A stretch of DNA of 64,000 bases from Novosphingobium resinovorum (GCF_027922145.1 NZ_BSFC01000002.1:1-64000); one strand, 5' to 3'. Counted from the stretch's first letter, positions 16,333-26,133 are shown. Numbers and translations: made by a program. Notes: generated by a model not told the origin, from the letters alone.

Positions 16333-18723
16333 TCACCCCCGCAGCACCGCGCCCAGCTTGGCGGCGGCGGCGGTCACCTTTTCGCTGATCGCCTTGAGGT
16401 CGGCTTCCTTGTAACTGGCCTCGACCGGCTGGAGCGTGACTTCGAGCGCGAGCGACTTCTGCCCCTCGGGCACGCCGTTGCCACGGAAGTCGTCGAACAG
16501 GCGCACCGCGACGATGTTGGCCTTGTCCGCGCCCTGCACCAGCCGCACGAGATCGCCCGAGGGCAGCTCTGCGGGCACGAGGAACGCATAGTCGCGCGTC
16601 ACCGCCTGCAGCGCCGGGGGCGCGTAGGAGACGCGGGCGAAGCCGGGCGTGCCCTTCTTGCCGGGAATGGCGTCGAGGAACAGTTCGGCGACCGCCACCG
16701 GGCCATCGACGTCGAACTGCTTCGCCGTCTTCGGGTGCAGCATGCCGAAGCGCGCCAGCACCGTCTTGGGGCCGAGGCGCAGCGTCGCCGACTGGCCGGG
16801 GTGGAACTGGGGACCAGCTTCGCCCATGACCTGCAGCTTGTCGACCGGGGCGCCAGCCTCGGCCAGCAGCGCCAGCACTTCGGCCTTGGCATCGTAGGCG
16901 TCGAACGCCGTCGCCTTGCCGGTCGCCCAGCCGCGCGTGGTCTTCTCGCCCGCGAGGACGACGCCCAGCGTCAGCCGTTCATCGCTCGCCCCGCCGGCAC
17001 CGCGCAGATAGCGGCGGCCGATCTCGAACAGGCGCAGCGAGGCCGCGCCGCGATCGAGGTTGCGCTTCGCCGCCATCAGCAGGCCCGGCAGCAGCGAGGG
17101 GCGCATGGCCTTCATGTCCTCGCTGATCGGATTGGCGAGCACCCACAGCGGACCTTCGGCGAAAGCCTCGGCGGCGGGCTCGGGCAGGAACGACCAGGTG
17201 ACGGCTTCCTGAAGCCCGCGCGCCGCAGCGGCGCGGCGCACGCGCCGTTCCAGTGCCTGCGCCGGGGTGGCGGTGGGCTTGGCGACGCCGTCGGCGCGCG
17301 GCAGCGGCACGCTCTCGACCTTGTCGAGGCCGTGGATGCGCACGACTTCCTCGACGATGTCAGGCGCGCCATCGACGTCAGGACGCCAGCCGGGGACGGT
17401 GACGGCCCAGTCGTCAGCCTCCACCACCGAGAAGCCGAGGCTTTCGAGGATGCGCTGTTGTTCGCCGGGGGTGACGGTGACGCCGCCCAGCTTCTCGACC
17501 AGCGAGGGCGCGAAGTGGACGATCTTGGGCGTGCCCGGAGCAGCGCCCGCGCGCACGATCTCGGACACTTCGCCGCCGCACAGCTCGACGATCAGGTTCG
17601 TCAGCAGCGCAAGGCCGGTGTCGAGGAACTGCGGGTCGATCCCGCGCTCGAACCGCCCGCGCGCGTCTGACGTGAGGTTGAGCTTGCGGCCCGTCTTGGC
17701 GATACGCTCGGGATCGAAGTAGGCGATTTCGAGCAGGACGTCGGTGGTGGCATCGCCACAGCCCGAGTGCTGGCCGCCCATGATGCCTGCGATGTCGTGG
17801 ACGCCACTGCCGTCGGCGATCACGGTCATTTCGGCGTCGAGGGTGTAGGTCTTCTCGTTCAGCGCCTCGACCGTCTCGCCGTCCTTCGCGCGGCGGGCGA
17901 CGACGGCGCCGGTCAGCTTGGCGAGGTCATAGGCGTGGGCCGGGCGGCCATACGTGAGCATCACGTAGTTGGTCGCATCGACCAGCGCCGAGATCGGGCG
18001 CTGACCCGCAGACTTGAGCGCATCCTGCAGCCACTGCGGCGAGGGGCCGTTCCGCACGCCCTTGATGACGCGGCCGTAGAAGGCCGGGCAGCCCTCGGCA
18101 TCATCGGTGCGCACCTCGACCGGGCAGGGGAAGGTGCCTGCGGCCTCGGGCGCGACGATCGGCTTCAGCGTGCCGAGGCCCGCTGCCGCGAGATCGCGGG
18201 CGATGCCGTAGACGCCCATGCAGTCCGGGCGGTTCGGCGTGATCGACACGTCGATGACCGGATCGGCGCCGTGATACTGCGCGAAGGGCGTGCCGACGGG
18301 CGCATCCTCGGGCAGTTCGATGATGCCATCGTGGTCCTCGCCCAGCTCCAGCTCGCGGGTGGAGCACATCATGCCGTTCGATTCGACGCCGCGCACGGCG
18401 GCAACCTTGAGGGCCATGCCGTTCACCGGCACCACCGCGCCCGGCAGGCCGAGCACGCCGACCAGCCCTGCGCGCGCATTGGGCGCACCGCAGACCACGG
18501 TGAGCACCTTGTCGCCGGTGTCGACGGTCAGCACCTGCAGCTTGTCCGCCTGCGGGTGCTTTTCAGCCGTGAGCACCTTCGCCACGCGGAAGCCTTCCAG
18601 CTTCGCGGCAGGGTCTTCGATGCCTTCGACCTCAAGGCCGATGGCGTTGAGGGTGGCGGCGATCTGCTCGATCGACGCATCGGTTTCGAGGTACGTCTTG
18701 AGCCAGGAGAGCGAGAACTTCAT
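16333..18723 (-). CDS. pheT: Phenylalanine--tRNA ligase beta subunit
   Basis: A 796-residue protein of normal length. Domains in order: tRNA-binding OB fold at the N-terminus (KVLTAEKHPQADKLQVLTVD), B3/B4 editing module (PNRPDCMGVYGIARDL, ALVDATNYVMLTYG), B5 domain, catalytic-like core (RRYLRGAGG) and the C-terminal anticodon-recognition ferredoxin-like domain (YAPPALQAVTRDYAFLV, RLFDDFRG). It pairs with PheS to form the alpha2-beta2 enzyme. It starts 19 bp after the pheS stop. Confidence 0.97.
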   Translation of the reverse strand: MKFSLSWLKTYLETDASIEQIAATLNAIGLEVEGIEDPAAKLEGFRVAKVLTAEKHPQADKLQVLTVDTGDKVLTVVCGAPNARAGLVGVLGLPGAVVPVNGMALKVAAVRGVESNGMMCSTRELELGEDHDGIIELPEDAPVGTPFAQYHGADPVIDVSITPNRPDCMGVYGIARDLAAAGLGTLKPIVAPEAAGTFPCPVEVRTDDAEGCPAFYGRVIKGVRNGPSPQWLQDALKSAGQRPISALVDATNYVMLTYGRPAHAYDLAKLTGAVVARRAKDGETVEALNEKTYTLDAEMTVIADGSGVHDIAGIMGGQHSGCGDATTDVLLEIAYFDPERIAKTGRKLNLTSDARGRFERGIDPQFLDTGLALLTNLIVELCGGEVSEIVRAGAAPGTPKIVHFAPSLVEKLGGVTVTPGEQQRILESLGFSVVEADDWAVTVPGWRPDVDGAPDIVEEVVRIHGLDKVESVPLPRADGVAKPTATPAQALERRVRRAAAARGLQEAVTWSFLPEPAAEAFAEGPLWVLANPISEDMKAMRPSLLPGLLMAAKRNLDRGAASLRLFEIGRRYLRGAGGASDERLTLGVVLAGEKTTRGWATGKATAFDAYDAKAEVLALLAEAGAPVDKLQVMGEAGPQFHPGQSATLRLGPKTVLARFGMLHPKTAKQFDVDGPVAVAELFLDAIPGKKGTPGFARVSYAPPALQAVTRDYAFLVPAELPSGDLVRLVQGADKANIVAVRLFDDFRGNGVPEGQKSLALEVTLQPVEASYKEADLKAISEKVTAAAAKLGAVLRG

Positions 18724-18742
18724 TGTCTAAATCCTTCCCGCC

Positions 18743-19831
18743 TTATGCCGGCGTACCGACGCCGCCCGAAAGGGTCGGCACGTCGAGGGCGGAGAAACCG
18801 TAGTGGGAGAGCCAGCGCACATCGCCGTCGAAGAAGGCGCGCAGGTCGTCCATCCCGTACTTGAGCATGGCAAGGCGATCGACGCCGATGCCGAAGGCGA
18901 AGCCCTGCCATTCGTCGGGGTCGATGCCGCCCGCCGCGATGACGCGGCGGTTGACCATGCCTGACCCCAGCACTTCCATCCAGGCGTGCCCCGGCGCATC
19001 GCCCGAACCGCCGACCACGCGGCGTCCGCCCTGGCTGGAATAGCCCACGTCCACCTCGATCGAGGGTTCGGTGAAGGGGAAGTAGCTGGGGCGCAGGCGC
19101 AGGACGATGTCGTCCCGCTCGAAGAAGGCCTTGAGGAAGGCTTCCAGCGTCCACTTCAGGTGGCCGAGGTGGATGCCCTTGTCGATGACGAGGCCCTCGA
19201 TCTGGTGGAACATCGGGGTGTGCGTGGCGTCGCTGTCCGAACGGTAGACGCGGCCCGGCGCGATGATGCGGATGGGCGCGCCCTGCTGGATCATCGAGCG
19301 GATCTGCACCGGCGAGGTATGCGTGCGCAGCAGCATCTCGCGGCCGTCGTCATTACGGTCCGGGAAATAGAAGGTGTCATGCATCGCGCGCGCCGGGTGG
19401 CTTTCGGGCATGTTGAGCGCGGTGAAGTTGTGCCAGTCGTCCTCGATCTCCGGCCCGGTGGCGACCGCGAAGCCGAGGTCGGCGAAGACTTCGGCCAGCT
19501 CGTCCATCACCTGCGAGACCGGGTGGACGGCGCCGCGCGGAGTGGCGGGCGCAGGGAGCGATAGGTCGATCGTCTCGGCCGCAAGGCGCGCGTCGAGCGC
19601 GGCGGTTTCGAGGGTTTCCTTGCGGGCGGTGATGGCGGCGTTGGCGTCGCGCTGGTAGCCGTTGAACAACGGCCCCATCTCGCGCCGCTCCTCGGGCGAC
19701 ATGCCGCCCAGACGCTTCATCAGCCCGGTGATCTCGCCCGCCTTGCCCAGATACTGAATGCGCAGCGCTTCGAGAGCCTCGAGCGTTTCGGCACCTTCGA
19801 TCGCCGAGATCACCTGATCAAAATCGAGCAC
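18743..19831 (-). CDS. pheS: Phenylalanine--tRNA ligase alpha subunit
   Basis: A 362-residue class II synthetase subunit. The best start is a GTG at 19831 (reads [12 protein letters not shown]); the frame stays open further upstream, but that part is translated repeat DNA (MGSRLRGND) and should not be included. Motif 1 ([19 protein letters not shown]), motif 2 ([12 protein letters not shown] ... GRVYRSD) and motif 3 ([17 protein letters not shown]) are intact. In many bacteria pheS follows rplT directly; here a repeat-flanked GIY-YIG gene and an rplT terminator lie between, so pheST probably has its own promoter. Confidence 0.96.
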   Translation of the reverse strand: MLDFDQVISAIEGAETLEALEALRIQYLGKAGEITGLMKRLGGMSPEERREMGPLFNGYQRDANAAITARKETLETAALDARLAAETIDLSLPAPATPRGAVHPVSQVMDELAEVFADLGFAVATGPEIEDDWHNFTALNMPESHPARAMHDTFYFPDRNDDGREMLLRTHTSPVQIRSMIQQGAPIRIIAPGRVYRSDSDATHTPMFHQIEGLVIDKGIHLGHLKWTLEAFLKAFFERDDIVLRLRPSYFPFTEPSIEVDVGYSSQGGRRVVGGSGDAPGHAWMEVLGSGMVNRRVIAAGGIDPDEWQGFAFGIGVDRLAMLKYGMDDLRAFFDGDVRWLSHYGFSALDVPTLSGGVGTPA

Positions 19832-19850
19832 GATACTAAACCCCAAAAAC

Positions 19851-19895
19851 TCGTCATTCCCGCGAAGGCGCGAACCCATCTGATGCCCTATCCCC
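19851..19895 (+). repeat. Family B palindromic repeat, copy 2 (left flank of the GIY-YIG gene)
   Basis: Contains TCGTCATTCCCGCGAAGGCG and a tail with CCCATCTGATGCCCTATCCC. The last codons and stop of the GIY-YIG gene (19888-19890) fall inside the tail. The tail CTATCCC is shared with the copy at 20312-20355. Confidence 0.75.
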
Positions 19896-20220
19896 TGACG
19901 ATCCGGGGCGGTGGCAGCGGCACGAAGCCGAAATCCACCGCAAGGTCGCGCCAATCGGGATTGGCCTGTTCGATCAGGGCGAGTTTCCACGCCCTGTTCC
20001 ACGTCTTGATCCGCTTCTCGCGCAGGATCGCGCTTTCAATCGTCGCGTGCCGCTCGAACCAGACCAGTCGATGCACGCCGTAGTCGCTCGTGAACCCTTC
20101 GATCAAGCCCTCGCGGTGCTGATGGAGGCGACGAAGCAGATTCGATGTGACTCCGACATAGAGCGTACCGTTGCGATGTGACGCGAGGAGGTACGTGCAT
20201 GGATCGAAGGTTTCGCGCAT
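19888..20220 (-). CDS. Stand-alone GIY-YIG nuclease framed by inverted repeats
   Basis: A 110-residue protein from the ATG at 20220 (a GTG at 20232 would add four residues). A single GIY-YIG domain fills it: TYLLAS (GIY strand, Tyr10), [16 protein letters not shown] (YIG strand at 21-23 and catalytic Arg), and a C-terminal [11 protein letters not shown] helix containing the likely metal-binding Glu. This is the small YhbQ/Ssn-like class, not UvrC. The stop codon lies in repeat copy B2 and the start is about 10 bp from repeat copy B3, which is inverted relative to B2, so the gene is boxed by the repeats. It interrupts the usual rpmI-rplT-pheST order. Activity on these palindromes is an inference. 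Confidence 0.85.
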   Translation of the reverse strand: MRETFDPCTYLLASHRNGTLYVGVTSNLLRRLHQHREGLIEGFTSDYGVHRLVWFERHATIESAILREKRIKTWNRAWKLALIEQANPDWRDLAVDFGFVPLPPPRIVRG

Positions 20221-20228
20221 CGGAGGGG

Positions 20229-20263
20229 CCACCAGCTGGGTTCCCGCCTTCGCGGGAATGACT
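20229..20263 (-). repeat. Family B palindromic repeat, copy 3 (inverted, right flank of the GIY-YIG gene)
   Basis: Reads CCAGCTGGGTTCCCGCCTTC then GCGGGAATGAC on the plus strand, the reverse complement of copies B2 and B4. It forms an inverted pair with B2 around the gene and with B4 around a 48-bp spacer. Confidence 0.8.
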
Positions 20264-20311
20264 GGGAAGAGTGATGCAGCGGAATCGCTTCAATCGGCAG
20301 TTAACACCCTG

Positions 20312-20355
20312 TCGTCATTCCCGCGCAGGCAGGAACCCAGCTGGTGCGCTATCCC
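20312..20355 (+). repeat. Family B palindromic repeat, copy 4
   Basis: Contains TCGTCATTCCCGCGCAGGCA, GGAACCCAGCTGG and the CTATCCC tail also seen in copy B2. It lies just downstream of the rplT terminator. Confidence 0.75.
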
Positions 20356-20363
20356 AACACGCG

Positions 20364-20400
20364 AAAAGGGCGCGGACGGCACATGCCATCCACGCCCTTT
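20364..20400 (-). terminator. Rho-independent terminator of rpmI-rplT
   Basis: On the minus strand AAAGGGCG-T-GGA-T-GGCA and the complementary TGCC-G-TCC-G-CGCCCTTTTC form a long stem of about 17 pairs with a tight loop, ending in a T-run. It is 42 bp past the rplT stop, so rpmI-rplT ends here and pheST is a separate unit. Confidence 0.8.
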
Positions 20401-20442
20401 GAAATCGCGCGATGAAGCTGAGGAGCTTTACGCGTCGGTGGC

Positions 20443-20808
20443 TTACGCCGCCGCGGGCAGAGCTGCCTTCGCCTGCGCGATGACGGTGCTGAACACGCCG
20501 CCTTCGTTCATGGCGAGGTCGGCCATCGTCTTGCGGTCCAGTTCGATCCCGGCGAGCTTCACGCCATGGATGAACTGCGAGTAGGTCAGGCCTTCAGCGC
20601 GGACGGCCGCGTTGATGCGCTGGATCCAGAGAGCGCGGAAGGTGCGCTTCTTGATCTTGCGGTCGCGGTACGCGTACTGGCCGGCCTTTTCGACGGCCTG
20701 GCGTGCGACGCGGATGGTGTTCTTGCGGCGACCACGATAGCCCTTGGCCTGGTCCAGAATCCGCTTGTGCTTTGCGCGGGTGGTGACACCCCTCTTGATA
20801 CGGCTCAT
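20443..20808 (-). CDS. rplT: 50S ribosomal protein L20
   Basis: A 121-residue protein. The N-terminal [18 protein letters not shown] extension, [39 protein letters not shown] and the C-terminal [18 protein letters not shown] are diagnostic of L20. It binds 23S rRNA early in large-subunit assembly. It follows rpmI by 13 bp. Confidence 0.98.
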   Translation of the reverse strand: MSRIKRGVTTRAKHKRILDQAKGYRGRRKNTIRVARQAVEKAGQYAYRDRKIKKRTFRALWIQRINAAVRAEGLTYSQFIHGVKLAGIELDRKTMADLAMNEGGVFSTVIAQAKAALPAAA

Positions 20809-20821
20809 TCGTCAGTACTCC

Positions 20822-21025
20822 TCAGTTGAGCCCGTAGGGCGCCCACTTCTTGATGACCTTGGCATCGGCGTCGGAAATGACTTCGGTGCCGCGGTTCTGG
20901 CGGATGTACTTGCCGTTATGGCTCATGAGGCGGTGGCGCTTGCCGGCTACGCCGTGCTTCACCTTGCCGGTGGCGGTGAGCTTGAAGCGCTTCTTCACGC
21001 CGCTCTTGGTCTTCAGCTTGGGCAT
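20822..21025 (-). CDS. rpmI: 50S ribosomal protein L35
   Basis: A 67-residue protein from the ATG at 21025, with AAAGGAG 9 nt upstream. [36 protein letters not shown] and the C-terminal [12 protein letters not shown] are typical L35. First gene of rpmI-rplT; infC, its usual upstream partner, is not adjacent here. Confidence 0.98.
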   Translation of the reverse strand: MPKLKTKSGVKKRFKLTATGKVKHGVAGKRHRLMSHNGKYIRQNRGTEVISDADAKVIKKWAPYGLN

Positions 21026-21174
21026 TTTCGTCTCCTTTGATCGGGACACGTCCCGCCGGCCTTGGCAGCCCTTTTCGCCAGGCCGACCCGCGAATCTCCC
21101 CAGGGGCAGACTCGACCGTGTCGATTGAAGGACGCGCCCTTAGTGGCTGGATGCAGGAAAGGCAAGCGCGCGGT

Positions 21175-21567
21175 TCACGAGTAAGCCATGCCGCGAACGC
21201 TGCGCAGCCATTCTGGGAAGTCCGGCCCGATCGCCCGGCCCTGCGGCAATCGCCCGCGCCATACATAGACCTGTGCGCTGACCCGCCCTGCGCCGGTACG
21301 AACCGGAAGCGCCACCCGCCGGTACTCCCGCCCTTCGTACCGGTCGAGCCGCGCCAGATCGCCGGGTCGCAGCTGCAGTTCGCAAAGCATGCCCCGCACC
21401 CGGCCTGTGCCCGGCATCAGCGCCGGATACCAGCCTTGCGCGTCCGGGACCGCGTAAAGCCGCCCCGGCACCTCGCCCGGCTCGGCCACGACCAGCCGCG
21501 CTGCGATCCACCGCGCCATCGGCGTATCCGCATCTGGGCGAAGGGTGCCGTAGAAGAACAGCCTCAA
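21175..21567 (-). CDS. Gamma-glutamylcyclotransferase-like (AIG2/GGCT fold) protein
   Basis: A 130-residue protein with the GGCT-fold hallmark FFYGTLRPD at the N-terminus, an acidic LDRYEGREYRRVALPV segment carrying the likely catalytic Glu, and VYVWRGRLPQG. Members remove gamma-glutamyl groups as 5-oxoproline, but many small ones have unknown substrates. It starts 3 bp after the hisN stop, so the two are probably one transcript. Confidence 0.85.
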   Translation of the reverse strand: MRLFFYGTLRPDADTPMARWIAARLVVAEPGEVPGRLYAVPDAQGWYPALMPGTGRVRGMLCELQLRPGDLARLDRYEGREYRRVALPVRTGAGRVSAQVYVWRGRLPQGRAIGPDFPEWLRSVRGMAYS

Positions 21568-21570
21568 GGG

Positions 21571-22371
21571 TCAGTCGTGGTGATGGCCGTGATGATGGCA
21601 GGCCATCGCCTCGATCACGTCTTCCAGCCGCGCGGGGTCGCCGATCGCCAGCACCTCGCCGCCGGACTGAGCGTGAAGGGGCTCGCCGTTCCAGTCGCAC
21701 ATGATGCCGCCCGCGCCCTCGACGATGGGGACCAGCGCGGCCCAGTCGTGCAGCTTGAGCCCCGCCTCGCAGACGAGGTCGATGTGGCCGCTCGCCAGCA
21801 GGCCGTAGTTGTAGCAGTCACCGCCGAACATCATGCGCTTGTGGTCGGTCCTGGCCGCCAGCGCCATGAAGTGGGCGCCCTGATGGTCGTCGAAGTACTG
21901 CGGGCCGGTCGTCGCCAGCATCATGTCGGAGAGTTCGCGGCAGGGACGAGTGCGCACTTCGCTGCGATTGAAGGTGGTGGCGTGGCCGCTGGCGCCGACC
22001 CAGCGCTCGTTCAGGATGGGTTGGTCGATGATCCCCAGTACCGGCCAGCCGTCGACCAGCAGCGCGATCAGCGTGCCGAAGGTCGCGCGACCGCCCATGA
22101 ACGAGATGGTGCCGTCGATCGGGTCGAGCACCCAGGTGCGGTTCGAGCCGCGTTCCTCGGTGCCGAATTCCTCGCCGATGATCGAATCGCGCGGCACTTC
22201 GGCCTTGAGGATGCGGCGCATGGCTTCTTCTGCCGCCCGGTCGGCCACGGTGACGGGCGAGGCGTCGGACTTGCGGTCGGCGGCGAGGCCGGTGCGGAAG
22301 TGGGGGCGAATAGCTTCGCCCGCCGCATCGGCAAGGCGGAGCGCGAGGGCGATGTCGTGGTCGAGTTTCAT
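21571..22371 (-). CDS. hisN: Inositol monophosphatase family phosphatase, probable histidinol-phosphatase
   Basis: A 266-residue Mg-dependent phosphatase. The metal-binding motifs are intact: GEEFG (near residue 67), WVLDPIDGTISF, and the C-terminal KLHDWAALVPIVEGAGG. The subfamily resemblance (DFAL-type N-terminus, GGDCYNYGLLASGHIDLV) is to HisN-type histidinol-phosphate phosphatases, the alphaproteobacterial route to histidine. The last residues, CHHHGHHHD, form a His-rich tail that is unusual for the family and could bind metal. A general inositol or sugar phosphatase role cannot be excluded. Confidence 0.85.
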   Translation of the reverse strand: MKLDHDIALALRLADAAGEAIRPHFRTGLAADRKSDASPVTVADRAAEEAMRRILKAEVPRDSIIGEEFGTEERGSNRTWVLDPIDGTISFMGGRATFGTLIALLVDGWPVLGIIDQPILNERWVGASGHATTFNRSEVRTRPCRELSDMMLATTGPQYFDDHQGAHFMALAARTDHKRMMFGGDCYNYGLLASGHIDLVCEAGLKLHDWAALVPIVEGAGGIMCDWNGEPLHAQSGGEVLAIGDPARLEDVIEAMACHHHGHHHD

Positions 22372-22550
22372 GCCGCCTGCTCTGCCTTCCGGATGGTGAT
22401 CCGGTCAAGTTCCTTGGGTCAGGGGTATCCGGGGGGCATTACCTGCAAGAAAATACTAGGAATCTAACAGCCCTTGTAGATTTTCTCGCATTGCTCCCAA
22501 GCCATTGCGCAATTATCGCTTTTCAAGGGCATCTTTAAAACAGGGTAACC

Positions 22551-23495
22551 ATGCAACGCAGGAACCGTCCTGCGGTCGATCCCTCGATTGCGCCGCAGCA
22601 AGGCATCACACGTGACGGGCAACCCCTGTCCTACAACCGCGCGCCTGCGCCCGATCTGGCACCCTGGCTGGGCCGCCTCTATGTCACGAAAGTCGATCTG
22701 CCCAAGGATTACACGGTGTCCTGCGGACTGTTCAACGACACCGCCTGCGTGCGCGTGCAAATGGCGGGGGACTGGGCGGCGCAGACCGCAGAAGGACCTG
22801 TTACCACCCGGCGCGGGGCATTCTATTTCGGTCCTCATTCGCGGCGCATGCCGATTTCGGTAACGGGCAGTTTCGTCAGCGTCGGGTATGTCATCCGTCC
22901 CGGGACGGGCACCTCGCTGAAATTGCCGCGCGTGGGAGAGTTTCTCGACAGGGTCGTTCCTACCGACGTGATGACCGCGCCTTCGGATGACTTCCTGCAG
23001 GTGCTGGACCCCGGTGCGACGCCGGAGGAATGGCTGCAGTCGATCGAGGGGCTGGTTCGCCGGCAGGTCGAAAGGCTGGGCGGGGCGGAGCCTGACCCCG
23101 TCACCGCGCAGTTCGAAGAGATCAGCCTGCGCGATCCGGGCATCTCGGTCAGCGATGCGGCGGCCGAATGTGGGGTCGATCGCCGCAAGCTTGAGCGCGT
23201 GGTCAGCCGCGATTTCGGCTTGCCGCCCAAGCAGGTGCTGCGCCGCGCCCGCGCGCTCGACATGGCGAGCCACCTGCGCGGCGTAGCCGATTCGCGCGAG
23301 GGAGATGAGATCGCTCTGCGCTATTACGACGAGAGTCATCTTATCCATGAGTTCACCGAACTGTTCGGTATGTCGCCGCGCCAGTTCGTCACGCGCCCGC
23401 AGCCGATCCTGACGCTGGCGCTCGAATCGCGTCAGGCGCGGCGTCTGGAAGCGCTGCGCCGGATCGAGCCGGGACAGGCGCGGCCCTGGGAGTAG
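22551..23495 (+). CDS. AraC-family transcriptional regulator
   Basis: A 314-residue protein. The C-terminal ~110 residues resemble an AraC/XylS double helix-turn-helix: ISVSDAAAECGVDRRKLERVVSRDFGL for the first and ESHLIHEFTELFGMSPRQFVTR for the second. The N-terminal ~190 residues are a cupin-like ligand or dimerisation region without recognised residues. Target genes are unknown; neighbours (hisN, prs) are housekeeping. An ATG at 22551 follows TAAAACAGGGTAACC, a weak ribosome site. Confidence 0.8.
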   Translation: MQRRNRPAVDPSIAPQQGITRDGQPLSYNRAPAPDLAPWLGRLYVTKVDLPKDYTVSCGLFNDTACVRVQMAGDWAAQTAEGPVTTRRGAFYFGPHSRRMPISVTGSFVSVGYVIRPGTGTSLKLPRVGEFLDRVVPTDVMTAPSDDFLQVLDPGATPEEWLQSIEGLVRRQVERLGGAEPDPVTAQFEEISLRDPGISVSDAAAECGVDRRKLERVVSRDFGLPPKQVLRRARALDMASHLRGVADSREGDEIALRYYDESHLIHEFTELFGMSPRQFVTRPQPILTLALESRQARRLEALRRIEPGQARPWE

Positions 23496-23556
23496 AGATA
23501 ATTGTCGCCCACCCCGTCCGGCTAAGCCCTCCGGGCCAAGCCTCCCGGACCTCCCC

Positions 23557-23640
23557 CTTCGACAGGCTCAGGATAAGCGGGAGGGCAAGCAAACGGTCTC
23601 ATTCCCCTCCCGCTTGCGGGAGGGGGCAGGGGTGGTTCTT
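23557..23640. repeat. Composite of REP-like repeats between araC-type gene and prs
   Basis: A copy of the CTTCGACAGGCTCAGGATAA element is followed by a CCCTCCCGCTTGCGGGAGGG palindrome. They fill the 150-bp gap between the convergent regulator and prs genes, and the second hairpin could serve as a terminator. Confidence 0.6.
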
Positions 23641-23649
23641 AGCGACAGC

Positions 23650-24585
<936 letters not shown>

Positions 24586-24775
24586 TTGCGAATCCCCGTG
24601 ACGGTTCCTGGCGGTCGGTCGTTGGGACCGGCCCTGTACCCGGGTGTCGCGGGATTGCAATAGTCGGCGGCCGATTGTCACCGCATCGGCCCGATTTGAG
24701 GCATGGTTGCGGGGTGAGGGGGGCTGGGATGACGATGGTGTTTAAATGAAGACTTTAGGTAGGAAGTGGCCGTTT

Positions 24776-24896
24776 TATCCTCCCTGTTCCGCAGGAATGG
24801 GGAGGTGGCAGCCCGCAGGGCTGACGGAGGGGTTCCCCCCTCCACCACCGACTGCGTCGGCGGTCCCCCTCCCCATCGCTGCGCGACAGGGAGGAT
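24776..24896. repeat. Large imperfect inverted repeat (TCCTCCCTG...CAGGGAGGA)
   Basis: The left arm starts TATCCTCCCTGTTCCGCAGG and the right arm ends GCGCGACAGGGAGGATC; the centre holds GCAGCCCGCAGGGCTGACGG and CCACCGACTGCGTCGGCGG. It looks like another dispersed sphingomonad repeat of ~120 bp that could fold into a branched hairpin. Confidence 0.55.
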
Positions 24897-24997
24897 CAGG
24901 CAATGTCCGCAATGGGGCGCTTTTCGAAGGCCCGCTTTCCTACACGCGGCGCGCTCCGGTACATTGCGCTCATGCCCCGTCCGCCGCTCACCTTCCG

Positions 24998-25092
24998 TCA
25001 CAAGGTTACACCACAAGGTGACACTTCACCCTCACAAGGTGACACCTTTCCCCTCTGGACCGTGTAAACCGTGTAAACCCTGTCACCTTACG
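24998..25092. repeat. Short direct repeats CACAAGGTGACAC and tandem GTGTAAACC
   Basis: Three copies of TCACAAGGT(T/G)ACAC lie at 24998-25011, 25012-25024 and 25032-25046; a partial inverted copy (TGTCACCTTA) is at 25081-25090. Between them GTGTAAACC occurs twice in tandem (25062-25079). All lie immediately 3' of glpX. Function unknown. Confidence 0.6.
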
Positions 25093-26073
25093 TCAGATCC
25101 GATGCTCGCCCCTGATCCAGCGCACGGTGCCGGAACTGGCGCGCATGACCACACTTTCGGTGGTCATGATGCCGCCTTTGCGACGCTTCACCCCGTCGAG
25201 CAGCGAGCCGCTGGTAACGCCGGTCGCCGCGAAGATGCAGTCGCCCTTGGCCAGCTCTTCCAGCTTGTAGATCTTGTCGAGGTCCTTGATGCCCCATTTT
25301 CGGGCGCGCGAGCGCTCGTCGTCGTTGCGGAACAGCAGGCGGCCGTTGAACTGTCCGCCGACGCAGCGCAGCGCCGCAGCAGCCAGCACGCCCTCGGGCG
25401 CGCCGCCCGAGCCCATGTAGAGGTCGATGGTGGTGTCCTCGTCGGTCACCGCGATGACGCCCGCGACGTCGCCGTCGCCAATCAGCACGACACCGCAGCC
25501 GATCTCGCGCAGTTCGGCGATCAGCGCCTCGTGGCGGGGGCGGTCGAGCACGCAGACGATGATGTCCGAAGGCTTCACGCCCTTGGCCGCCGCCACCGCT
25601 TCGACGTTCTGGGTCGGGGTCTTCTTGAGGTCGATCACGCCGTCCGGATAGCCGGGGCCGACCGCGATCTTTTCCATGTAGACGTCGGGCGCGTTGAGCA
25701 GGCCGCCTTCCTCCGCCGCCGCCAGCACCGCCAGCGAGTTCGGTCCGGCCTTGGCGGTGATGGTGGTGCCTTCGAGTGGATCGAGCGCGATGTCGATCTT
25801 CGGACCCTTGCCCGGAGCGCCGCCGACCTTCTCGCCGATGAACAGCATGGGGGCCTCGTCGCGCTCTCCCTCGCCGATCACGACCGTCCCGTCGATGTAC
25901 AGGCCGTCAAAGGCCTTGCGCATTGCCTCGACTGCGGCATGATCGGCCGCCTTCTCGTCTCCGCGCCCGATGAGGGTCGACGCGGCGATGGCGGCAGCCT
26001 CGGTGACGCGCACCATTTCGAGGACCAGAACGCGATCAAGCACATGACTAGCGGGGGTAGTGTTTTCGGACAT
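25093..26073 (-). CDS. glpX: Class II fructose-1,6-bisphosphatase
   Basis: A 326-residue protein from the ATG at 26073 (reads MSENTT). Class II FBPase motifs: VIGEGERDEAPML, DIALDPLEGTT, MGSGGAPEGVLAAAALRCVGG and the C-terminal FAATGVTSGSLLDGVKRR. It performs the gluconeogenic dephosphorylation of fructose-1,6-bisphosphate. It is encoded divergently from the secreted protein at 26134. Confidence 0.96.
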   Translation of the reverse strand: MSENTTPASHVLDRVLVLEMVRVTEAAAIAASTLIGRGDEKAADHAAVEAMRKAFDGLYIDGTVVIGEGERDEAPMLFIGEKVGGAPGKGPKIDIALDPLEGTTITAKAGPNSLAVLAAAEEGGLLNAPDVYMEKIAVGPGYPDGVIDLKKTPTQNVEAVAAAKGVKPSDIIVCVLDRPRHEALIAELREIGCGVVLIGDGDVAGVIAVTDEDTTIDLYMGSGGAPEGVLAAAALRCVGGQFNGRLLFRNDDERSRARKWGIKDLDKIYKLEELAKGDCIFAATGVTSGSLLDGVKRRKGGIMTTESVVMRASSGTVRWIRGEHRI

Positions 26074-26133
26074 GTTCACTCCGGATTAATCCAGGGAGGC
26101 AAGATTTTCATCGATTAGACAGAGGACTTTGAA

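Larger units (their letters stand above)
24586..25092. other. Non-coding gap between prs and glpX
   Basis: About 500 bp without a credible gene. It holds the prs leader (24586-24720), a long inverted-repeat element (24776-24896) and a run of short direct repeats (24998-25092) directly after the glpX stop. Confidence 0.7.

Noticed and set aside
16279..17670. Long plus-strand open frame opposite pheT
   Set aside because: Antisense shadow of a conserved gene, no recognisable motif.
19832..20002. N-terminal extension of pheS
   Set aside because: Translates repeat DNA and has no synthetase homology; GTG at 19831 is preferred.
19888..20220. Reading the GIY-YIG gene as a UvrC fragment
   Set aside because: Length and motifs fit a complete stand-alone single-domain protein; no UvrC-specific sequence or frameshift follows.
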